From Oscillospiraceae bacterium (GTDB taxonomy: Bacteria > Bacillota > Clostridia > Oscillospirales > Ruminococcaceae), in NCBI GenBank assembly GCA_017560985.1, contig JAFZDX010000005.1, positions 1 to 40,414 on the forward strand: a DNA stretch of 40,414 nt, given 5' to 3'. The notes below the pieces were generated by a model. That model was not told the DNA's origin. It searched no databases and worked only from the letters and a program-made list of their open reading frames with translations. This document shows positions 24,619-32,415 of this stretch, one piece after another. The translations under genes were made by a program, and so were the position numbers. The first letter of the stretch is position 1. Each line of letters begins with the position of its first letter.

Positions 24619-25140
24619 TCAGAATTTTTCTGTTTTCTTGCCGGTAATGTCCTGTATAAATAAGCGGAAATCCTCCACGTTGCCACCGGACAGACCATTT
24701 TTGTCATAAATCTGGGCGTGGTTGGCGCTGAAAATAAATACAAAGTAATCTTCATTTTCTGCTATGGTCTGAATGTTGTCATATTTAAATTCGGATTTTC
24801 CTATCTCTGTTTCGGAAAAATAGCTGTCTTCTTTAAATACTACAGTGGAACTTTCCAGCCCCGGCAACATTCGTTTCATTGCTATATAGCCGTTTAATTT
24901 ATCTTCAAAAATCAGGGTAAGGGCAAGCACAACAGCAATAGAAAAAGTAATTGCATCTTTGAACTCAAAAGGGTCGTTCCGGTTTCCAAAAGGTAAAGCC
25001 AGCAGTAAAGCCAGTATTATCACCGCCACACCAATAATATGGGAACGGCGGCTTTTCTTTTTGCGCACTGTTTTGCGCAGTGCCTTTGCCATGGTGCTTA
25101 CACCTTTGTGGTCATATCTGGTTACAAATGTAAATTCCAT
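24619..25140 (-). CDS. YcxB-like membrane protein
   Basis: A 173-residue protein: an N-terminal cytosolic stretch rich in Lys/Arg, two membrane helices (about 36-52 and 65-82), then a soluble C-terminal domain with YSETEIGKSEFKYDNI-like beta structure (here beginning EDSYFSETEIG) and YFVFIFSANHAQIYDKNGL. This layout is that of YcxB-like C-terminal domain proteins, whose function is not known. The start has GGAGGTG six bases upstream. It has its own consensus promoter and is flanked on both sides by repeats, so it stands alone. Confidence 0.65.
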   Translation of the reverse strand: MEFTFVTRYDHKGVSTMAKALRKTVRKKKSRRSHIIGVAVIILALLLALPFGNRNDPFEFKDAITFSIAVVLALTLIFEDKLNGYIAMKRMLPGLESSTVVFKEDSYFSETEIGKSEFKYDNIQTIAENEDYFVFIFSANHAQIYDKNGLSGGNVEDFRLFIQDITGKKTEKF

Positions 25141-25172
25141 AACAGCACCTCCACTGGTTACATCTCACTTTT

Positions 25173-25201
25173 ATTATATAGATAATGGTGGATATAGTCA
25201 A
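25173..25201 (-). promoter_or_regulatory. Promoter of the YcxB-like gene
   Basis: On the minus strand TTGACT (25196-25201) and TATAAT (25173-25178) with a 17-base spacer, about 33 bases before the start codon. Confidence 0.65.
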
Positions 25202-25224
25202 TGATGGCATCTTTTTATAGTCTG

Positions 25225-25333
25225 TGTAGGGTAGGCGTTCCACCTCCCGTTTTTGCGGACGATGTTGGCACCAGCCCCTACAGGCTGGTGTTTTGTTCAG
25301 TCCTTGTAGGGGAGGCGTTCCACCGCCTCCCGT
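25225..25333. repeat. TGTAGGGG repeat cluster
   Basis: Two direct copies of TGTAGGGKAGGCGTTCCACC: 25225-25250 (degenerate, lacking three bases) and 25305-25333 (intact; GGGAGGCG pairs with CGCCTCCC). Between them CACCAGCC-CCTACA-GGCTGGTG (25269-25290) carries the same CCCCTACA motif inverted. No gene is seen from 25141 to 25462; besides these repeats it has the promoter on one side and a terminator on the other. Confidence 0.65.
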
Positions 25334-25371
25334 ATATAAAATTTCATTTTTACAAAAGGATAAAAACGAAA

Positions 25372-25397
25372 ACAGCAGAGGTGGTAGCCTCTGCTGT
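25372..25397 (-). terminator. Terminator of the nrdD operon
   Basis: ACAGCAGAGG pairs with CCTCTGCTGT around a 6-base loop; on the minus strand it is followed by TTTTCGTTTTTA. It lies 65 bases after the small glycyl-radical ORF and closes the operon without an nrdG gene. Confidence 0.85.
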
Positions 25398-25462
25398 CTT
25401 TCCCAAAATTTAAAATCAGTCTCTCAACCTGAGTTTTAATTTCCTTTATTATACCACAGTTA

Positions 25463-25636
25463 TCAGTTTTTTTCAACTGGCTTTACTACTGTGTGCTTTA
25501 CACGCTGGCTTTCTTCAGCGCGTTTTGCATCGTTGAATCTGTCAACTGTACCTACAAGGTAACCTGTGATACGGCGGATTCTTTCAAATTTTACGCCTTC
25601 GCCTACAAGGCCTGTTTCTGGATTATAGTTTGCCAT
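25463..25636 (-). CDS. Stand-alone glycyl radical segment of NrdD
   Basis: A 57-residue ORF, 19 bases after nrdD. Residues 18-48 (FERIRRITGYLVGT ... AKRAEESQRVKH) match the extreme C-terminus of ordinary NrdD proteins, e.g. E. coli ...RRVCGYLGS...FNAGKQEEVKRRVKH, where the glycine of RxxGYL carries the radical (Gly681). G25 is the equivalent here. It has its own AGGAGG site eight bases before the ATG at 25634-25636, so it is translated separately; an in-frame extension upstream overlaps nrdD and has no similarity. The inference is that this peptide supplies the radical glycine in trans to the NrdD body. It could alternatively be a spare part, as YfiD is for pyruvate formate-lyase, but the NrdD body here has no radical motif of its own. 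Confidence 0.85.
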   Translation of the reverse strand: MANYNPETGLVGEGVKFERIRRITGYLVGTVDRFNDAKRAEESQRVKHTVVKPVEKN

Positions 25637-25655
25637 TTTCGTTACCTCCTGTAAA

Positions 25656-27977
25656 TTAAACCAATGGGTTTGGAATTCTGTCTGCTTCTTCGTCAGGGTT
25701 GCCGCACTGACCAAGAGTAGATGCGTTCAGATGTTTGTAAAGACCCAGTTTCTGCAGTTTTTCCAGTGGCACACCTTCGCCGTCGCGTCTGCCACAACGT
25801 GGACAAACATCGCCAATAATGCCGTTGTAACCACATACAGGGTCACGGTCAACCGGATGGTTGATAGCACCGTAGCCGATGCCATATTCTTTCATGGCTC
25901 TTACTACTGCTTCAAATGCTTCCAGGTTCTGGCTTACGTCACCGTCCAGTTCCACATAAGTGATGTGGCCGGCATTTGTAAATGCGTGGTATGGTGCTTC
26001 CAGTCTGATTTTGTCAAAGGCTGAAATCTGGTAAGCAACAGGAATATGGAAGGAGTTTGTATAGTAATCCTTGTCTGTAACACCGGCAATTCTGCCAAAA
26101 CGTTTTTTGTCCATTCTTACAAATCTGCCGGAAAGACCTTCAGCAGGTGTAGCCAGCAGTGAGAAGTTAAGACCTGTTTTTTCGCACATATCATCAACGA
26201 TTTTTCTCATGAAGCCGATGATTTCCAGACCTTTTGCCTGGTATTCTTCGCCTTCACCATGGTGGTGACCATACAGTGCTGTCAGTGTTTCTGCCAGACC
26301 GATAAAACCGATGGACAGTGTGCCGTGTTTCAGTACTTCGCCTACTTCGTCATCTGCACCCAGTTTTTCACTGCCCAGCCATACGCCCTGACCCATCAGG
26401 AATGGGAAGTTGCGCACTTTTTTCTTTCTCTGGATAGCGAATCTGTCCAGCAGCTGTTTGCCGCACAGTTCCATATATTTTTTCAGGTTGCGATAGAATT
26501 CTTCTTCATCACCTTTTGCTTCAATAGCCAATCTTGGCAGGTTGATGGAAGTGAAGGACAGGTTACCGCGGGAATATGTGATTTCGTTGTTCTTATCGTA
26601 GTTGTTTGCCACTACACGGGTACGGCAGCCCATATAGCCGATTTCTGTTCTCACATCGTCAGGATTATAGCTTGCCAGGTTGAATGGGGCATCCTGGAAT
26701 GAGAAGTTAGGGAACAGGCGTTTTGCACTTACCTTGATAGCCAGCTGGAACAGGTCATAGTTAGGGTCGCCTGGGTTGTAGTTTACGCCTTCTTTTACAC
26801 GGAAAATCTGGATAGGGAAGATAGGTGTTTCACCGTGGCCCATACCGGATTCTGTTGCCAGCAGAACGTTTTTCATTACCATTCTGCCTTCTGGAGAAGT
26901 GTCCATACCGTAGTTTACAGATGAGAACGGTGTCTGTGCACCTGCACGGGAATGCATTGTGTTCAGGTTGTGAATCAGTGCTTCCATTGCCTGGTATGTT
27001 GCCCTGTCGGTTTCGCTTTCTGTCTTTTTCAGTGCGAATTTCTGTGCTTTTTCAGCCACAGCCTTGTCACCGATAAGTTTTTCCAGTGCAGCCAGTTCTT
27101 CTGCCAGATATTCTTCATCAGCTTTCAGGGCTGGCATTTTGCCGATTCTTTCTGTGATTTCGTAAGATGCTTCTTTCAGCTGTTCATAGTCGATAGGGCA
27201 TTCAACGATTTCGCAGTATTTTTCAATGTTTTTCAGATACAGTTTGCGGTATGTTTTCGCTACGCCATCTGCCAGGCCGTAGTCAAAGTTTACGATACTC
27301 TGACCGCCGTGCTGGTCATTCTGGTTGGACTGGATTGCAATGCAGGCCAGTGCAGAATAGCTGGCGATGTCGTTTGGTTCACGCAGGAAACCGTGGCCAG
27401 TGGAGAAACCGCCTTTGAACAGACGTTTGATGTCGATCTGTGTACAGGTAGTTGTCAGTGCATAGAAGTCAAAGTCATGGATGTGGATATAACCATCTTT
27501 ATGTGCCTGTGCCTGGTCTGGTGCCAGCAGGAATTTCAGATAGTAATCTTTTGCACCTTCACTGCCGTATTTCAGCATTGTACCCATTGCTGTGTCACCG
27601 TCAACGTTGGCGTTTTCACGTTTAACGTCACTTGTCAGCGCATCAGAGAATGTGATTTCGTCAAAAATCTTCATCAGGCTGGTGTTTCTTTCGCGTATGT
27701 TGTTTCTTGACGCACGGTAAAGAATATATCTTTTTGCCACAGAGTCAAAGCCAGCTTTCATCAGCTCTACTTCAACCTGGTCCTGAATTTCTTCAACAGT
27801 AGGTGTGATATTGTAACCTTTTTCAAGGAAGTGTTTTTCTACATTTACAGCAATTTCGTCAGCCTTTGCAAAGTCAGGTTTGCCATCAGCTTCCATTGCT
27901 TTCAGAATGGCCATCTTGATTTTGGATATGTCGTACATAACCACGCGGCCGTCACGTTTAATAATACCGTTCAACAT
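25656..27977 (-). CDS. nrdD: Anaerobic ribonucleoside-triphosphate reductase, body without glycyl radical domain
   Basis: A 773-residue class III ribonucleotide reductase catalytic chain, making dNTPs under anaerobiosis. Residues 1-95 are an ATP-cone (IIKRDGRVVMYDISKIKMAI). The ten-stranded barrel has ALTTTCTQID (C178), LNTMHSRAGAQTPFSSVNYG and MGCRTRV (C451), the likely active-site cysteines equivalent to T4 C79 and C290. The C-terminal zinc ribbon is present (C715, C725, C728; perhaps C758), but the chain then ends in about 45 residues (LEKLQKLGLYKHLN ... IPNPLV) without the RxxGYL radical motif. That motif is on the next ORF. Start ATG with GGAG eight bases upstream; promoter with NrdR-like boxes. 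No nrdG activase is adjacent. Confidence 0.93.
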   Translation of the reverse strand: MLNGIIKRDGRVVMYDISKIKMAILKAMEADGKPDFAKADEIAVNVEKHFLEKGYNITPTVEEIQDQVEVELMKAGFDSVAKRYILYRASRNNIRERNTSLMKIFDEITFSDALTSDVKRENANVDGDTAMGTMLKYGSEGAKDYYLKFLLAPDQAQAHKDGYIHIHDFDFYALTTTCTQIDIKRLFKGGFSTGHGFLREPNDIASYSALACIAIQSNQNDQHGGQSIVNFDYGLADGVAKTYRKLYLKNIEKYCEIVECPIDYEQLKEASYEITERIGKMPALKADEEYLAEELAALEKLIGDKAVAEKAQKFALKKTESETDRATYQAMEALIHNLNTMHSRAGAQTPFSSVNYGMDTSPEGRMVMKNVLLATESGMGHGETPIFPIQIFRVKEGVNYNPGDPNYDLFQLAIKVSAKRLFPNFSFQDAPFNLASYNPDDVRTEIGYMGCRTRVVANNYDKNNEITYSRGNLSFTSINLPRLAIEAKGDEEEFYRNLKKYMELCGKQLLDRFAIQRKKKVRNFPFLMGQGVWLGSEKLGADDEVGEVLKHGTLSIGFIGLAETLTALYGHHHGEGEEYQAKGLEIIGFMRKIVDDMCEKTGLNFSLLATPAEGLSGRFVRMDKKRFGRIAGVTDKDYYTNSFHIPVAYQISAFDKIRLEAPYHAFTNAGHITYVELDGDVSQNLEAFEAVVRAMKEYGIGYGAINHPVDRDPVCGYNGIIGDVCPRCGRRDGEGVPLEKLQKLGLYKHLNASTLGQCGNPDEEADRIPNPLV

Positions 27978-27993
27978 TATATAAGCTCCATTT

Positions 27994-28047
27994 ATTCAAT
28001 ATATTGGTGTATTATTTATTATACACTCACTATATATTGTGTGTCAA
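27994..28047 (-). promoter_or_regulatory. nrdD promoter with tandem NrdR-box-like sites
   Basis: Minus strand: TTGACA (28042-28047), 18-base spacer, TATAAT (28018-28023). Box 1, TCACTATATATTGTGT (28027-28042), matches the NrdR consensus ACACWATATATWGTGT at 15 of 16 positions and fills the spacer. Box 2, ATTCAATATATTGGTG (27994-28009), keeps the core CWATATATWG. The centres are 33 bases apart, about three helical turns, as usual for NrdR pairs. Confidence 0.8.
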
Positions 28048-28185
28048 AGGGCAATGCATTGACTATTTGTACAAAAAAGCCAGTGAATATTTTATGCTTT
28101 TATCTCGTAAAACTCTTGCAAAAATGGAATTTGGCATACCCTTACAAATTTAAATGAATAAACTGTCACATTTGTATAGCTGTTG

Positions 28186-28215
28186 CACAAACTGATATTT
28201 TTATATCGGTTTGTG
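28186..28215. other. Unassigned strong hairpin
   Basis: CACAAACTGATAT and ATATCGGTTTGTG form a 13-bp stem (one G-T) with loop TTTT. It has no T run on either strand and lies between the divergent nrdD and flippase promoters. The remainder of 27978-28342 holds those promoters and A+T-rich sequence; no gene is seen. Confidence 0.5.
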
Positions 28216-28269
28216 GTGGGAAGCTGACTGTTACTGAAAAACAGGCTTTCATAATTTTATTTTCACATC

Positions 28270-28298
28270 TTGTAAAAACTTTACATTAATAATATAAT
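28270..28298 (+). promoter_or_regulatory. Promoter of the flippase gene
   Basis: TTGTAA (28270-28275), 17-base spacer, TATAAT (28293-28298), 44 bases before the TTG start codon. Confidence 0.6.
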
Positions 28299-28342
28299 TA
28301 TAAGGATATATACTTTAATTATAATAAAAAGGAAAAATAGAT

Positions 28343-29758
28343 TTGAACAGTAAATATAAATTCCTGCTTTCAAACACCGGCCTGTTTTTTATAAGCACTT
28401 TCAGCAGTAAATTCCTGGTTTTCCTGCTGATGCCTATTTACACAGCGGTGCTTTCACCGGACCAGTTCAACACTGTTGACCTGATGACACAGACGGCAAA
28501 CCTGATGATACCGCTGGTTTCTTTGGGTATACCAAACAGTATTATCCGCTTTGGTCTGGACAAGCAATATTCCAAACGCGGTGTTTTCACAGTGGCGGCG
28601 CTGACCTATGTGGTGGGCTTTATGGCACTGCTGGCCTGCTATCCGCTGATAGTAAAAATCACATTTATCAATCAGTATGTAAAATATCTTTATCTTTACT
28701 TGCTGTGCAGCTGCGGCCGCACACTGGTGCAGCAGTTTGTACGCGCCCGAATGCTGACACGTCTTTATGCTGTTGACGGCATTCTGGCCACAGTAAACAC
28801 ACTTTTATTTGTTTACCTGTACCTGGTAAAACTGAATATGGGTGCGATGGGGTACATCCTGGCCACCATTACAGCAGACTTTATCAGCATTGTTTTCCTG
28901 TCTGTTATCAGCAGCTGCTGGAAGTATTTTTCACTGAAAAAAGCCAGCACTGCACTGGCAAAGGAAATGCTGGCCTACTGTCTGCCACTGATGCCTACCA
29001 GCATTTTCTGGTGGATTACCAACGTATCCGACCATTATCTGGTTACATTTATCACAGGGGCAGCCGCTGGGGGCGTCTATGCCATCAGTTACAAAATACC
29101 ATCTATCGTCAACCTGGTATCAACCATATTTACAGAAGCCTGGCAGATTTCCGCTGTTAAGGAAGGCCAGGAAGAAAACCCGGAAAAATTCTTTACCACA
29201 GTTTTCAAAGCTTATCAGGGCATAATGTTTATGGGCGGCGCAGGGCTGATACTTATCTGCCGCATACTGGTGGACTTTATGGTGGCAGAGCAATACTATG
29301 AATCCTGGCGTTTTATTCCTGTGCTGATTATGGCCACTATTTTTTCCAGCTTTTCAGGTTTTCTGGCCAGCATTTATATGGTGCAGAAAGATGGTAAATC
29401 AAACCTGTTTACAATGATGGCAGGTGCGCTGTCAAACATCGGTATGAACCTGGTGCTTATTCCTAAATGGGGTGCCCAGGGGGCGGCAATAGCCACCTTT
29501 GTCAGCTATCTGCTGGTGTTTATTCTTCGTGCCAGAGGTACAAAGAAATTTATCGACATCAACATTTCACCGCTGTTTATGGCGGTAAACCTGGGGCTGA
29601 TTGGTGCGCTGTCCTTTATTATGGTACAGGAAATCAACCACTGGATTGTTATTTCAATAGCCCTTACAGCAGTTATTGTGGCATTTAACTTTATGCCGCT
29701 GTTCAGTTTTGTAAAGTCACTGCTGAAATCCCTGCTGGGTAAAAAGAAAAAAGCATAA
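28343..29758 (+). CDS. Oligosaccharide flippase / polysaccharide biosynthesis membrane protein
   Basis: A 471-residue protein with about 14 hydrophobic helices. The opening FLLSNTGLFFISTFSSKFLVF and PIYTAVLSPDQFNTVDL is typical of Wzx-type flippases of the MATE/MVF-like (MOP) superfamily, which move lipid-linked sugars across the membrane. No glycosyltransferases or polymerase lie beside it, so it is an isolated copy and the cargo is unknown. The start is a TTG with AAGGA about ten bases upstream; no ATG fits better. It has its own promoter and terminator. Confidence 0.85.
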   Translation: MNSKYKFLLSNTGLFFISTFSSKFLVFLLMPIYTAVLSPDQFNTVDLMTQTANLMIPLVSLGIPNSIIRFGLDKQYSKRGVFTVAALTYVVGFMALLACYPLIVKITFINQYVKYLYLYLLCSCGRTLVQQFVRARMLTRLYAVDGILATVNTLLFVYLYLVKLNMGAMGYILATITADFISIVFLSVISSCWKYFSLKKASTALAKEMLAYCLPLMPTSIFWWITNVSDHYLVTFITGAAAGGVYAISYKIPSIVNLVSTIFTEAWQISAVKEGQEENPEKFFTTVFKAYQGIMFMGGAGLILICRILVDFMVAEQYYESWRFIPVLIMATIFSSFSGFLASIYMVQKDGKSNLFTMMAGALSNIGMNLVLIPKWGAQGAAIATFVSYLLVFILRARGTKKFIDINISPLFMAVNLGLIGALSFIMVQEINHWIVISIALTAVIVAFNFMPLFSFVKSLLKSLLGKKKKA

Positions 29759-29761
29759 AAT

Positions 29762-29796
29762 AAAGGTATAGCCTGAAAAGGTTATGCCTTTTTTAT
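29762..29796 (+). terminator. Terminator of the flippase gene
   Basis: A 12-bp stem with two G-T pairs: AAAGGTATAGCC with GGTTATGCCTTT around TGAAAA, followed by a run of T. Confidence 0.85.
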
Positions 29797-29931
29797 TTGG
29801 AAATGGTGATATTAAACCCAAAATATACCTATTTGTAAAATTTTGGTGATATTTTCTCTGTACAGATTACGTTATTACTGTTTTTGATATATAATATACT
29901 ATAGAATATAAATATTGTCAGGAGGGGTGTT

Positions 29932-31527
29932 ATGCAATTACAGTTTGTAGGTGCAACCCACGGTGTTACAGGTTCGGCCCATCTGCTGAAAGCCTGTGGT
30001 AAAAATATACTTATTGACTGGGGTATGCGACAGGGCAGGGAAGAAGATATATCCTATGATATGCCTATACCTGTAAACAGTATTGACGCTGTACTGGTTA
30101 CCCATGCCCACGTGGACCACACCGGTTATCTGCCGTTATTGGCACGGGGTGGTTTCAAAGGGAAAATATGGTGTACCGAAGCCACTGTGGACCTGTGCCA
30201 CATTATGATTATGGACTCTGCACATATCCAGGAATCCGAAGCTGAATGGGAAAGCAGAAAAAACAAAAGAAGCGGTAAACCGGAAGTTAAACCGCTGTAT
30301 ACCTCTGATGACGCCCTGGCTACACTGCGTTTGCTTCACGGGGTGGAATACCAGCAGGAAATTGAAGTTGTGCCGGGTGTTACAGCAATATTCCACGATG
30401 TGGGCCATCTTATCGGCTCTGCCGCCATTGAAATAAAAATAGAAGAAAACGGTGTAAAAAGAACTGTTGTGTTCTCCGGTGACGTGGGCAATATTGACCA
30501 GCCACTGATAAAAGATCCACAGTTTATAAAATATGCAGACTATATTGTCTGCGAAAGCACATACGGTGACCGCCTGCACAAGGTGGTAAAGGACTACCGT
30601 GTTGACCTGGCCCAGGTTATACAGGAAACCTTTGATAAAGGCGGCAATGTGGTTATCCCTGCCTTTGCGGTGGGCAGAACCCAGGAACTGCTGTACTTCC
30701 TGCGTGATATTATCGTAAAAGACCTGGTAAAAGGCCATAAGATACCTGTTTATGTAGACAGCCCTATGGCTATTGAAACAATAAAGGTGTTTGACGACAA
30801 TATCTACGGCTATTTTGACGAAGAAGCAATGGCCAGGGTAAAAGATGGCATAGACCCTATCAACTTCCCTACACTGAAAACCACAGTTACCAGTGATGAA
30901 AGTAAACTGATTAACTTTGACAAACAGCCAAAGGTTATTATTTCTGCTTCCGGCATGTGTGACGCTGGCCGTATCCGCCACCATCTGAAACACAACCTGT
31001 GGCGCAAGGATTCTACCATCGTGTTTGTGGGCTATCAGGCGGAAGGCTCTCTGGGCAGACGACTGCTGGACGGTGTGGACAAAGTTAAACTGTTTGGCGA
31101 AACCATTGAGGTGAATGCCAGAATCATCAAACTGGATGGTATCAGCGGCCACGCAGACCAGGCGGGTATTATACGCTGGCTGAAAGGCTTTGAAAACAGA
31201 CCTGAAAAGATTTTCCTGGTACACGGCGAGCCTGATGTGATGCCTGTGTTTGAAGAAAAAATCAGACAGGAACTGGGCTGGGATGTATATGCCCCGTACT
31301 ATACCGATGTATTTGACCTGGTAAGCGGACAGCAGGTATATGTGGCACCGAAAACAGTACGTGCAAAACCACGCACACAGACAGGTGTTTCCAAAATTTA
31401 CACTGCTCTGCTTAAAGCCTTGGACAGACTTACTGCCATTGTCAAAAAAGCAGCCAGCTATCCGAATGATGATCTGAAACAGGCCACAAAAGCCATTGAA
31501 GACATCTGCGATAAACTGGAACGCTGA
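29932..31527 (+). CDS. MBL-fold / beta-CASP ribonuclease (CPSF73/YSH1-like)
   Basis: A 531-residue predicted RNA nuclease. The zinc motif is THAHVDH (H58, H60, D62, H63), with FHDVGHLIGSAAIEI and FSGDVGN as further metal motifs, then the beta-CASP domain (CESTYGDR, VVIPAFAVGRTQELLYFL, VYVDSPMA, ISASGMCDAGRIRHHL) and the returning MBL end KLDGISGHADQ and FLVHGEPD. This is the COG1236 group, related to CPSF-73 and to T. thermophilus TTHA0252, and distinct from RNase J. It has AGGAGGGG before the ATG and stands alone; a TATAAT lies about 40 bases upstream. Targets are unknown. Confidence 0.9.
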   Translation: MQLQFVGATHGVTGSAHLLKACGKNILIDWGMRQGREEDISYDMPIPVNSIDAVLVTHAHVDHTGYLPLLARGGFKGKIWCTEATVDLCHIMIMDSAHIQESEAEWESRKNKRSGKPEVKPLYTSDDALATLRLLHGVEYQQEIEVVPGVTAIFHDVGHLIGSAAIEIKIEENGVKRTVVFSGDVGNIDQPLIKDPQFIKYADYIVCESTYGDRLHKVVKDYRVDLAQVIQETFDKGGNVVIPAFAVGRTQELLYFLRDIIVKDLVKGHKIPVYVDSPMAIETIKVFDDNIYGYFDEEAMARVKDGIDPINFPTLKTTVTSDESKLINFDKQPKVIISASGMCDAGRIRHHLKHNLWRKDSTIVFVGYQAEGSLGRRLLDGVDKVKLFGETIEVNARIIKLDGISGHADQAGIIRWLKGFENRPEKIFLVHGEPDVMPVFEEKIRQELGWDVYAPYYTDVFDLVSGQQVYVAPKTVRAKPRTQTGVSKIYTALLKALDRLTAIVKKAASYPNDDLKQATKAIEDICDKLER

Positions 31528-31606
31528 ATGTGACAAAAGTATCCGTTACGGGCAACGTTATTGAATAGAGCACAGCGACAATTTACAAATCAATAAAACA
31601 AAGAGA

Positions 31607-31701
31607 AATGTCATTCCGGCACTGAAGGGCGGCGCATGCCCTTCGGGAGAAGAATCGCATATAATACGTATGCGACTCCTCCTTGTGTTCGGAATGACAT
31701 T
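31607..31701. repeat. Palindromic intergenic element, copy 2 (TGTCATTC family)
   Basis: The 12-base ends AATGTCATTCCG (31607-31618) and CGGAATGACATT (31690-31701) are a perfect inverted pair. Inside are two hairpins, GAAGGGC...GCCCTTC (31624-31644) and TCGCATA...TATGCGA (31655-31675), and the motif GAAGAATC. It shares its left end with the element at 24365-24483. Apart from it, 31528-31765 shows no gene. Confidence 0.7.
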
Positions 31702-31765
31702 CTGTCATTTTAATGATTTTGCTTTCGTGGCAGACTTATGTTGTGAATTTATGAAAATAAAAGTT

Positions 31766-32413
31766 TTATTTTTTCATATTCCAGAAATTAAGTTCATGGA
31801 TGCAGCTTTCATAAAAAATTTCTGCCAGTTTTTCTTTTCTCTCTGTACTGTAATCTTTGCACAGATTTTCAGTGTATGCAGTCCAGTTCTGACAGGCAAT
31901 ATGGTAATTTTTGTCGGTATAATCCTTTAAAAATGGGCCATAGTATCCATTTATACTGTCTGGGTACTGCTGTACCAGCTTTACAAAAATCCAGTAATAG
32001 CTTAACATACAGGGCAAAGCACTCATCAGTATTTCTGCCAGTTGTCCCTGTGTGGCACATTGCATCATAAAGTCTGTATATGCCTTGTTGACAGGGTTTT
32101 CCGCTGCTCTGTCTGCCTGCAGGTCAGTTATTTCTGCATCAGCCAGATATTTCAGCCTGGTGCTGCCTTCACTTTCGTTTACGAAAGACAGAAAAGAATA
32201 CAGTGTGCGTATATCTGCCATATTGTCAGCTTTTACAATACCTGTCGCCAGCACCTGGGCATATTTGCGCAGGTATATGCTGTCCTGAACAATGTAATAA
32301 ATAAAATCGTCTTTTGGCAGTTTGCCGTTGCCGATGCCTTGCACAAAATCTGTATCCAAGCATTCCTGCCATACGGAGAGGTTTTTTTCTATGGTGTTTT
32401 TCAGAAAATCCAT
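31766..32413 (-). CDS. tenA: TenA family protein (thiaminase II / aminopyrimidine aminohydrolase)
   Basis: A 215-residue all-helical enzyme that salvages HMP from degraded thiamine (amino-HMP or base-degraded thiamine). The catalytic cysteine motif is visible in ALPCMLSYYWI, and the late glutamate in CIHELNFWNM; Asp and Tyr positions in FIYYIVQDSIYLRKYA also fit. It is the last gene of the thi operon; the ATG at 32411-32413 with GAGG seven bases upstream starts two bases after the thiD stop. A GTG two codons earlier overlaps thiD and is less likely. Confidence 0.9.
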   Translation of the reverse strand: MDFLKNTIEKNLSVWQECLDTDFVQGIGNGKLPKDDFIYYIVQDSIYLRKYAQVLATGIVKADNMADIRTLYSFLSFVNESEGSTRLKYLADAEITDLQADRAAENPVNKAYTDFMMQCATQGQLAEILMSALPCMLSYYWIFVKLVQQYPDSINGYYGPFLKDYTDKNYHIACQNWTAYTENLCKDYSTERKEKLAEIFYESCIHELNFWNMKK

Positions 32414-32415
32414 AA

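Noticed and set aside
25201..25413. 70-residue plus-strand ORF in the TGTAGGGG region
   Set aside because: It runs through the repeats, has no ribosome site and no similarity.
25637..25714. 26-residue N-terminal extension of the glycyl radical ORF
   Set aside because: It overlaps the end of nrdD in another frame, while AGGAGG and the conserved region support the later ATG.
30136..31536. 466-residue minus-strand ORF opposite the beta-CASP nuclease
   Set aside because: Composition is rich in Cys, His and Phe with no domain, and it mirrors the nuclease gene exactly. It is an antisense artefact of codon bias.
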